NCBI GenBank assembly: GCA_954871525.1
Contig: OX940870.1
Location: forward strand, 10,199,501 to 10,263,500
From: Parietaria judaica
Taxonomy: Eukaryota > Streptophyta > Magnoliopsida > Rosales > Urticaceae
DNA: 64,000 bases
Direction of reading: 5' to 3'
The position numbers were made by a program, and so were the translations under genes. The notes beneath the pieces are model-generated. The model was not told where the DNA came from and searched no databases. It saw only the letters and a program-made list of their open reading frames with translations. The stretch's first letter is position 1, and each line of letters begins with the position of its first letter. Shown here in pieces: positions 55,320-64,000 of the stretch.

Positions 55320-56551
55320 GTAATGAACTAGAAAATACTTTTCTTTTGCTAAATAAATAAATGAAGTAATGAACTAGATAATACTTTGCTTTTGCTAAAT
55401 GAATTAGATAAGTCAATTTATGTTAAATAAATCAAAGAATACCATGAAATAGTTACATTTAGTCCTTTTTTTGGTACTATTTTTGTTGGTATCTTTGTCC
55501 AATCAATATCACTATATATAATAAGAATTAAACTCAACCATATATCTTGACCAAATAAATTATATATATATATATCGCTTTTTATGTATGTGCGTAAAAA
55601 ACAACCCCAAATAATTGGAACTTATTATGTATCTACTTCTATTAATTGTTTTTTTATTATTATTATTATTATTATTTTACAAGGTGACACGGTGATGTTT
55701 ATGCAATACAATACAAAAAGAAAAAGATAATGATAAAGTATATCATATATCTGTAAATAACAAGTTTAATATAATAAAATTGATATCTGAATAAGACACT
55801 TCCACACCATAAGTCATGACATGATTAGCAAAAAAGAAGATACCATTATAATTCATGAACAGTGTATTTTACAATTAATAATCAGATAGTGATAGTTAAT
55901 GGGTTCATCAAATTCATAATTTATTTTGTAGTCTTTTCTTTCTACCATCATCTCTGATTGCTTTTATGATGTGAATTGTGAACAATATAGTATTAATTAC
56001 AGCAGTTATTTACCAAAATGACGTTATCTTGATTACAAGAGAATAAATGGATAAAAAAAATAATTAACAAAAATGGTTAAAATTATAAATGAATGTGGCT
56101 CAAAGTGGGATTGTACTTTTGTGTTTTCAAACGATCAATCATTATTATGTACATGATGATTAATAAATAAATCACGAATCTGAAGTCAATCAATGTTATA
56201 AATATTGGGTGCCAATAATTAAATAATTAAAATAATGGAATATATAAAATGCCAGCTCATATCTACAGAGGAATACAGCTGCAAAGTCCGCGTTTATGGC
56301 CTCCATGCACATTCCGTGACGTGTTTGTTTTATTTTTCCTCTGAAAATAATACCAAAAACATATTAAATGTCAACCACCAAAACCTTGAAAAATACAATT
56401 GAAATAACTAATTAAATAGCAAAAGAAACTCTTTATACTTTATGATGGATTTCAAACAATACTTTTGTATAATAAATATGAAATTTTCAATTCTTATTTC
56501 AAAATTTAGGAGGATTCAAATTAACTAACCTTAGTTTAGAGGAAAAGAATT
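55320..56551. other. AT-rich intergenic region with tandem repeats, no gene seen
   Basis: Two copies of a 46-bp unit (GTAATGAACTAGA..ATACTT, 55320-55365 and 55366-55411), an (AT)n run near 55560 and a TTA/ATT repeat near 55655. No ORF or RNA gene. Confidence 0.5.
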
Positions 56552-57348
56552 TGAAACGTCACGGTCTTCGGTTATGCGGAAAATAACGATAAACAAACAC
56601 ACGCGAAAGTAAAGAGACACACGCGATGTTTTGTTAACGCAGTTCGATACCTATCTACTCTGCGGGGCCCTCACCCAGATTAATCAACATTGATAATTAC
56701 AAGATGGACGTTACACAATCGATTTGTTCACCGAACAACAAACTAGACAATACACTCTAACCAGTGCGACCAGCGATGTAACCAGTCCTGTAACCTGTTG
56801 ATTGTGACGATGACACGGCGGCACGGCAAGCGAGTAAGGCGGCTTCCGGCGAGTGTCGATCAGTGCAGGTGTGCACTACTCCGTTGACGATGTTGAAGTG
56901 CTTCAGACTCCTTCAGACTTCTTCGCGTGAAGAAAACGCCAACGAACGATCCTTGGAAATTGTGAGAAAATGCCTAGAATGCTCTCTGTAGCTCTGAACG
57001 ATTTTCTCTCACTTTATGGCTGAAAGGATGAACGAAATTGAGAGCCCTAGATCAGTTTAAATAGATCCCCAAAAGCTCTCAACAAGATAACCAATTCTTC
57101 CTTATTTTAAGGCTTTTTACTTAGTCTTTCCTTGACTAAGTATTTCCTTAATAATTCGAATTTATCCAGCTCATTTAACTCTGATATTTGACCAGCAGAT
57201 AAGGGAGAACGAATTCCTTAAATATCTCAACCGAAACTGACCAATTCCGCTCTATGGATAAGGAACTCGTAGGTGTGACCGCGCATATGATCAACAATAC
57301 TGCCAAACATGAAACTGCACTAAACTGTCAAATAAAGACAGTTTTTCA
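56552..57348 (-). repeat. 3' LTR of the Sirevirus-type element
   Basis: Starts TGAAACGTCACGGTC and ends CAGTTTTTCA on the plus strand (797 bp). The adjacent internal bases, on the minus strand, are AAAGGGGGAGTTT, the LTR-proximal polypurine tract. Confidence 0.88.
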
Positions 57349-57682
57349 AACTCCCCCTTTGGCATTTTTGTTGAGCAGATTATTAGGTGACCCGTAGACA
57401 TGTAGCGACAAACAAACGGTCATGAGATAAGCTTGAACTTCTGATTAACCAATTGAGTGACCAAAGTTTTCATAACCAACAAAAGGAAACTTAATACAAC
57501 CCAAATCAAAATACAGTTTCCAAAAGCAACAAAGGACCTGTTTAATGATGAAACTTAATGGTTGAGTCACTCATGGCTATGCTCCCCCTGTCGTCGATGT
57601 CTGAAACTTAATGGTTGAGTCACTCATGGCTATGCTCCCCCTGTCGTCGATGTCTCCCCCTGTCACTTTACTCCCCCTCTGC
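57349..57682 (-). repeat. Array of five polypurine-like tracts with a 53-bp duplication
   Basis: On the minus strand GGGGGAG occurs five times (plus-strand CTCCCCC near 57351, 57582, 57635, 57655 and 57671). Two of them are in a perfect 53-bp tandem duplication (57549-57601 and 57602-57654). Multiple polypurine tracts before the 3' LTR are known from Sireviruses. Confidence 0.7.
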
Positions 57683-57701
57683 TGACGGAAAATGACAAAG
57701 C

Positions 57702-58319
57702 CTACTCGGAAGGAGAACGAAGATCCGTCTGAATGTCAAGAATCGTCTCTTGAAGCAGAACAATCTGATCGGAGAGAGAGTGAACCTGTGCCATAGTAGA
57801 TTCGAGCGTACGGACCACCAGAGCTTGAGCTCGCTGAACATTTACTAACTCGGAGCGAAACAGCAGCTAAGGCTGGATGAACTGCCCCTGTGGAGGAATG
57901 ACTTGACTGGCCAGGAGGTCTGGATGAGTAGCGCTGATCTGCCTGTCGAGAATGTCGCCCCGAAGGCGAGTGCACACGTGTCTTGGGCAGAGATTCAGAT
58001 CTGGAGCCATTTCTTGTGGATGGTTCAGCCACCGTCTTGATTTTAGAGCGTGGAGAACGACGGGGAGTAACCTCACTGGGAACAGACGAGCGCGAGATGT
58101 GTTTGATCCGGGAGGAGGATCCATCATTGGCGGGAAGTATGATCGAGGAAACCCAGAGTTGATCGGCGAAGGAGTCGCGTCGGGCTGATTCGGGACCGGC
58201 GGTGGAGCGGGTTCATCACTTGGCAGCGACGGAGAGGGTCGCGATGAGGAGGAGCTCCGAGATTCCTTCTTCTTCACTTTGTCGACAGGGTGCATTATCC
58301 GGGAACCTTTCTTCCCCAT
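57702..58319 (-). pseudogene. Extra ORF after pol (envelope-like position) of the Sirevirus-type element
   Basis: ATG 58319 (MGKKGSRIMHPVDKVKKKES) opens 205 codons interrupted by one TAG near 57867. The N-terminal half is basic, then Ser/Pro-rich; the C-terminal end (RAQALVVRTLESTMAQVHSL, SDQIVLLQETILDIQTDL) is a heptad-like coiled coil. Sireviruses carry an ORF in this place often called envelope-like; I see no clear signal peptide or membrane segment here, so the name describes position only. Confidence 0.5.
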
Positions 58320-58441
58320 TCTTGAGCACGAAATCAAATATAGGGCTTTGAGAGAATGAGGGCGTTTTCGATTTCTGTCATTTTCATGTCATTAACCCAG
58401 GATATGATCAAGACTTGGGTTATGACCAGAGAATATATTAT

Positions 58442-59924
58442 TCAGATATGGCAAATTCCAAGCTTACTCCGTAGTTCTTCAAAGCGGGTGGAGTCTAGAG
58501 GCTTGGTAAAAATATCTGCTAACTGGTCGGTGGTGCTCACATGTTCAAGAGAGATTATCTTCTTTTCTACGAGATCACGGATAAAGTGATGTCTGATATC
58601 AATGTGCTTAGTTCTGGAATGTTGAACCGGATTTTTCGAGATACATATAGCACTTTGATTGTCACATAACACCGTCAATTGTTGTTGATCAATACCGTAG
58701 TCACAAAGCATTTGGCGCATCCATAGAGTTGTGTACAACAACTTCCCGCAGCAAGATATTCTGCTTCAGCAGTAGATAAAGAGATAGAATTTTGCTTTTT
58801 GCTATACCAGGAGACAAGGTTGCTCCCAATATAGAAGCAACCGCCAGTAGTGCTTTTTCTGTCGTCGGCGCTGCCCGCCCAGTCAGCATCACTATATCCA
58901 AGAAGACACAAAGGAGATTCCCGAGAAAACCAGAGACCATAGTCAATGGTGCTATGAATATATCTGATGATCCTCTTGACAGCAAGAAGATGAGATTCTT
59001 TAGGATCTGCTTGATATCGGGCACATACCCCAACACTCTGACAGATATCTGGTCGACTAGATGTTAAATAAAGAAGACTTCCGATCATGCTTCTATAGAG
59101 TTTCTGATCAACTGACTTCCCATTCTCGTCTTTCATGAGTTTCTCACTTACTCCCATGGGTGTGCGTACAGATCTTGACGTACTAACTCCAAATTTTTGG
59201 ACTAAGTTGCGTGCATATTTAGACTGAGAAATAAAAATTCCCTCTGAGCGTTGTTTTATTTGGAGGCCAAGAAACATTGAAAATTCGCCAACCATGCTCA
59301 TCTCAAATTCGGTTTCCATCATGCGAATAAACTTTTTCACCAGATCTTCAGATGTAGAGCCAAACACAATATTGTCGACATAAATTTGTGCTATCATGGT
59401 GTGAGTTTTAATTCTGAGAAAGAACAGAGTCTTATCTGCTCCCCCACGAACGTATCCAGCTTGTAAAAGATGAGATGTAAGACGATCGTACCAGGCTCTT
59501 GGTGCTTGTTTTAAACCATACAGGGCTTTGTTCAGGCGATATACGTACTCTGGTAGAAAAGGATCCTCGAAGCCTTGTGGCTGAGCAACATAGACTTCTT
59601 CATTGATGACTCCATTGAGAAATGCACTTTTAACGTCCATCTGATGAAGCTTGAAATTGAGACTGCAAGAGATTGCAAGAAGAAAACGAACCGACTCAAG
59701 ACGAGCTACGGGAGCAAAGGTCTCGTCAAAATCAATACCCTCTATTTGAGTGTATCCTTGAGCTACAAGACGAGCTTTATTTTTGACAATATTTCCTTCT
59801 TCGTCGGTCTTATTTTTGAAGACCCATTTTGTGCCGATGACCACGGGGTCTTTCGACCAGTGTCCAAACATTATTTCGCTGAAATTGACCTAGCTCTTCT
59901 TGCATTGCGTTTATCCAAAATTCA
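58442..59924 (-). pseudogene. Sirevirus-type reverse transcriptase and RNase H
   Basis: On the minus strand: [57 protein letters not shown] and the active site as [11 protein letters not shown] (YVDN in place of YVDD), then RNase H ([32 protein letters not shown]). The frame breaks near 58735, within the 'CCTQLLWMRQ' region, and continues in 58442-58741 to ADIFTKPLDSTRFEELRSKL. A further frameshift near 59870-59990 separates it from integrase. One copy of this element is therefore inactive despite young LTRs. Confidence 0.88.
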
Positions 59925-62522
59925 TCAGTTAAGGCTGCAACAGCATTTTTTTGGCTCAAATGTAGAGGTGAAGCAAGAATATCCAGCAAGGTCTCGATAG
60001 TTTGGTTTCTGAACTTTTCGTGTCTGGCGATCTTCATGGAGATTTCCAATGACCAACTCGGACGGATGATTTTTCTTGATACGAGAGGATGGTTCACCAT
60101 GATACTGAGAGGAACTCTCATCAGTTGTCGTAATATTAGAGTCACAGACATTGTCTTCAGAGGTGTTCTCAACATGCTCACTTGGCTGAGAATCTTCATT
60201 TCTTGTAATTATCTGTTTATCAGGTAATTCTGTGGAATGAGAGAACATAAGATCCGATCTTGTAGTATTGACGGTTGATTTTCCTGGAGATCTGGAATCT
60301 TGGCTGTGATTTTCGAACTCATCGATGGAGTCATCAACGTTTACATTGATTGACTCGATGATCACCCCTGTTCTCTTGTTGTATACTCTGTACGCACGAC
60401 TGTTTAGAGAATATCCAAGAAAAACTCCTTCATCACTTTTAGCAGAAAATTTGGTGACTGGTGTTCTGTCATTCAGAATGTAGCATTTACTACCGAATAT
60501 GTGAAAATAGGAGATATTTGGCTTTCTTCTTTTCCAGATTTCATATGGAGTTTTCTCAGTCAGAGGACGATAGTAAACACGATTAATAGTGTAGCAGGCT
60601 GTGCTGATGGCTTCTGCCCACCATTTCGGATTTAGGTCCTTGGCATTGATCATAACACGAGCCATTTCCTGTAAGGTGCGATTTTTCCGTTCTACAATCC
60701 CGTTTTGTTGTGGGGTAATAGGAGCAGAGAACTCGTGACTTATCCCATGGTCGTTGCAAAATTGAGCAAATGAACTGTTTTCAAATTCTTTTCCATGGTC
60801 ACTTCTGATTCGCAAGATTTTGCCGATAGTTGTCTCCTTTTCAGTTTGAAGTCTTATGCACAGATTTTTGAAGACTTCAAACGTCTCAGATTTTTCTTTA
60901 AGAAAATGAACCCAAGTGAATCTTGAGTAGTCATCAACGCAGACATAAACATATTTCTTTCCTCCTGAGCTCGTAATACGGGTTGGACCAATCAAATCCA
61001 TATGTAGAAGTTCAAGGACGCGACTGGTGGTAAACATTTGGACTGCTTTATGAGATGAACGGTGTTGCTTTCCTAGTTGACAAGGGCCACATATATGGTT
61101 ACTCTGATTGTGGAGAACGGGTAAACCTCGAACAGACCCTAATTTTGCAAGATTGAACATATGTCTGCCATTAACATGTCCAAGTTTTGCATGCCAGAGA
61201 TTCCAAGTGTCGGTCATTGCACTGAGACATACAGGGTCCTTGGTTAATAAGTAGCAATTGTCAGATGAACGGAAACCAGTCATAACAACATGTTTATCTT
61301 TTAAGTCAATAACATAGCATGCTTCTGCAGTGAAGTTGACGTTGTTTCCATCATCACATAGTTGGCTAACACTTAAAAGATTTTCTTTTAGATCTTCGAC
61401 TAGAAGAACACTACTCAAGTTCTTAACTCCAGAAACATTGAGATCGCCTTTGCCGAGAACTGTACTCTTTTTGCCATCTCCAAAAGTGACTTTTCCTTCG
61501 TTACTTTCAGAGAAATTCTTTAAATGATCCTTGTGTCCAGTCATATGCTTGGAAGCTCCACTGTCAAAGTACCATGCCTGATTTATGGATGATCGGAGAG
61601 AGGTGTAGGCAACATTGCAGAAGATACTGTCTTTTGGAACCCAAGCAGTTTTCGATTTAGGAATTCGGAAGAGAAGAGATTTTGGTACCCATGCTGAGTG
61701 ACTTCTGTTAATTTTACGTGCTTGCCTATTCGGAAAATTCTTTTGTACATTCTTCGAGTGTTGATTGTACATTTTTCTACATCTAGCATCATGATGAGAA
61801 ATGGACTTGCAAAATTCACATCTTTTGGTTGCTTGACCAATTATACCGAACGTGCTTGTAGAATCTCTGTTGTTATCGTTCTCTGTATTATTCCAAGTAT
61901 CTGACTCCTTTCTGAAAATACGATTGTAGCTTGTACGATTGTATTTGTTCTGGTTATTTTCGCAGGACAATCCTTTTCCTTTCATGAAACCAAGACCAGA
62001 ACGGTTTCCTGACTGCCTTCCTTGTTCAAGAATATCATCAAGTTTGGATTTTCCAGAGTTGAACTTCATAACTGCTAGTTCCATTGAACTTATCTTCTTG
62101 TCCTTTTCAGACGCAAGGCTGTTTGCTTTTGAGATGCACTCTTTTAGATCTTCCACTTGATGACTAAGAAACTGGTTCTGTCTTTTTAGTTCGCCTTCAG
62201 CAATGGACAAGATTTGTTGTTCAGAAATAACCCGTTCTTTGTCTGAATTTACTTGAGCAATCAGAGTCTGATATTTGTTCATAAGCTCATCTAAAGTTAT
62301 TGACAGATTTTGCTTTTCAGCAATCAATATTTCTTTTTCAGAGGTAAGCTTCTTGCTCAGATTGCATACAGAGATCCATTTGTCGAAAAGAGATTTGAAG
62401 GACGTTTGAAGGTCTTCTTCAGAGATGTCGTCATCTGAATCATCAGTGGAGTCACTGTTCTGATCATTAGAGTGATGTGATGCAGTGAATGCTACGTAGT
62501 GGCTGACAATTCCTCCTTCATT
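59925..62522 (-). pseudogene. Sirevirus-type protease and integrase (pol 5' part)
   Basis: In the same frame as gag after a TAA at 62523-62525. It opens with an acidic and coiled segment (SITLDELMNKYQTLIAQV), then a zinc-knuckle-like CEFCKSISHHDARC, protease (WYFDSGASKHMTGH), GAG-pre-integrase (LWHAKLGHVNGRHMF, CGPCQLGKQHRSSH) and integrase with all catalytic residues (HMDLIGPTR, RSDHGKEFENS, NGIVERKNRTLQEM). Open for 800 codons. It ends in a hydrophilic linker leading to reverse transcriptase and is cut there by frameshift. Confidence 0.88.
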
Positions 62523-63590
62523 TTAGTCGTCAGAGTCATCATCACTCCAAGTAGAATTGTAGGATTTTGCCTTCTGCTTCTTCAGTGTGTTCGCGCACTC
62601 AGACTGTATATGACCATACCCGTCACATTCTCTGCACTTTATTCCTCTTCCTTTAGCCTTATCATCTCTAGTACGACCATCATTATGACCATGATTGTTG
62701 CTTGCATATCTATGGTTGCTGATTGAGTTTCCTTGTGAAGAACCACTTCCTCCTCCTTTAAAAGGTGGTCTCTGAGTGTTAAACTTCTTCAACATTCTAC
62801 CAAAGTTTTTAGTGAGAAGAGCAAAGTCATCCATGGTTACATCACTTGTATCATCGCCAGGTACATCATTGGTAAAGTCACTTGTTGTATCATTTCTGTG
62901 ATCACGTTTGGTAGAAGTTTTGAATGCTACTCCTTTTTCTCTTTTTGCTTGAGACATATTCATTTCAAAAGTTTGAAGAGATCCAATGAGTTCATCTAAA
63001 TTCATTGTGGTTATATCTTTCGCCTCTTCGATAGCTGCAACCTTGGCACTGAAGCGTTCTGGTAATGACCTGAGCGTTTTTCTAACCAATTTTAGATTAG
63101 AATACACTTTTCCAAGTTGAAAAGCTTGATTTGAAATCTCGCGAAGCTTTCCATTGAAGTCTGCAATGGTTTCATCTTCGGTCATACGTAGTTCTTCAAA
63201 TTTAGACGCAAGCATTTGGAGCTTTGAGGTTCGAACGGTTGAGGTTCCTTCATGGAGGTTTTGCAATGCTTCCCATGCTTGTTTGGCAGTAGCACACGTA
63301 GATATGAGTCTAAACTGTCCTTCGTCAATCGCAGATACGATCGCATTTAGTGCACGACAATTTGCTAGGGAAGCGATCTCATCTTCGGTATCCCATTCAC
63401 TTGGCAGCTTTTCAACCATTTCTCCAGTGGTATTTGTCTTCATAGGAGAAGTCCAGCCATGTTTCACAGTGCTCCAAGCTTTTGAATCAATCGATTGGAT
63501 GTAAATAGTCATTCGAGCTTTCCAATACGAGTAATTTGTTCCGTCTAACACCGGTGGTCTTACAAGGACTGTATTTTCGCGTGAGCCCAT
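62523..63590 (-). pseudogene. Sirevirus-type gag
   Basis: ATG 63590 (MGSRENTVLVRPPVLDGTNY), then the UBN2/gag region (WKARMTIYIQSIDSKAWS, AKQAWEALQNLHEGTSTVRT) and a CCHC knuckle CRECDGYGHIQSEC near the C-terminus. 355 codons to the TAA that separates it in frame from pol. It encodes the particle protein; the knuckle binds element RNA. Confidence 0.88.
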
Positions 63591-63658
63591 CGTGATTCAA
63601 AGAACGCTAAGATCTTTCCGCTGCCTTTGAAATCAAAGAAACACTTTTGCAGCGACAA

Positions 63659-63670
63659 GCTCTGATACCA
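63659..63670 (-). other. Primer binding site (initiator tRNA-Met type)
   Basis: The minus strand reads TGGTATCAGAGC, two bases inside the 5' LTR end. Confidence 0.8.
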
Positions 63671-63672
63671 AT

Positions 63673-64000
63673 TGAAACGTCACGTTCTTCGGTTATGCGG
63701 AAAATAACGATAAACAAACACACGCGAAAGTAAAGAGACACACGCGATGTTTTGTTAACGCAGTTCGATACCTATCTACTCTGCGGGGCCCTCACCCAGA
63801 TTAATCAACATTGATAATTACAAGATGGACGTTACACAATCGATTTGTTCACCGAACAACAAACTAGACAATACACTCTAACCAGTGCGACCAGCGATGT
63901 AACCAGTCCTGTAACCTGTTGATTGTGACGATGACACGGCGGCACGGCAAGCGAGTAAGGCGGCTTCCGGCGAGTGTCGATCAGTGCAGGTGTGCACTAC
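63673..64000 (-). repeat. 5' LTR of the Sirevirus-type element, partial
   Basis: Starts TGAAACGTCACGTTC; matches the left LTR throughout the visible 328 bases except one G/T difference. The rest is outside the window. Confidence 0.88.

Larger units (their letters stand above)
56552..64000 (-). mobile_element. Sirevirus-type Copia retrotransposon on the minus strand, cut by the window end
   Basis: The left LTR is 56552-57348; the right LTR starts at 63673 and runs off the window. The 328 bases of the right LTR that can be compared differ at one site. Order on the minus strand: primer site, gag, protease, integrase, reverse transcriptase, RNase H, an extra ORF, polypurine tracts and 3' LTR. 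The extra ORF and the several polypurine-like tracts are marks of the Sirevirus group. Low LTR divergence indicates a recent insertion. The flank on the left is GAATT; the other flank is outside. Confidence 0.88.

Overview
The window is nuclear DNA of a flowering plant, most likely a eudicot. It carries spliceosomal introns with GT..AG borders, GC-rich plant exons in very AT-rich spacers, three plant housekeeping genes, two family-1 plant glucosyltransferases, and a dense load of LTR retrotransposons and DNA transposons. I cannot name the species.

Layout. The first 279 bases are the 3' end of a Copia element. A UGT72-like glucosyltransferase (1701-3745) and its paralogue (12515-14166) form a dispersed tandem pair with the same two-exon structure. 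They are separated by a decayed Copia element (4709-9975), an LTR-like remnant, two copies of an A-tailed dispersed repeat (a third follows the second UGT) and a hAT-like MITE that ends about 155 bp before the second UGT start codon. From about 16.0 to 32.3 kb lies a broken transposon-type gene on the minus strand with a Ulp1-like protease end and a DUF1985-like start. It is split by a full Ty3/Gypsy element (Gypsy A, 20991-31948, ATCAT duplication) and also carries a CACTA-like terminus and a hAT element (18625-19673, exact 8-bp duplication).

A second hAT element (33217-34006) keeps a fossil transposase C-terminus and sits just upstream of PEX11A (34243-35025), a peroxisome-division factor. 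LPEAT1 (36820-39323, eight exons), a membrane-bound lysophospholipid acyltransferase, faces a minus-strand DeSI/PPPDE-type thiol peptidase gene (40366-41340) tail to tail.

From 43203 to 55319 is a young Gypsy element (Gypsy B) whose LTRs differ by three substitutions and one AT indel, and whose gag-pol stays in one frame with four stops. From 56552 to beyond the window end is a Sirevirus-type Copia element on the minus strand, with an extra ORF after pol and several polypurine tracts.

Most interesting: both Gypsy elements, though well diverged, carry between pol and the 3' LTR a spliced gene on the strand opposite to gag-pol. Its product has the same order in both: a Transposase_28-like N-terminal domain, a basic linker, a long coiled coil and an acidic tail. 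Both also carry, 18-23 bases after the pol stop, a nested hairpin with a compensatory base-pair change. Together these look like a conserved convergent two-gene layout in Tat-like retrotransposons.
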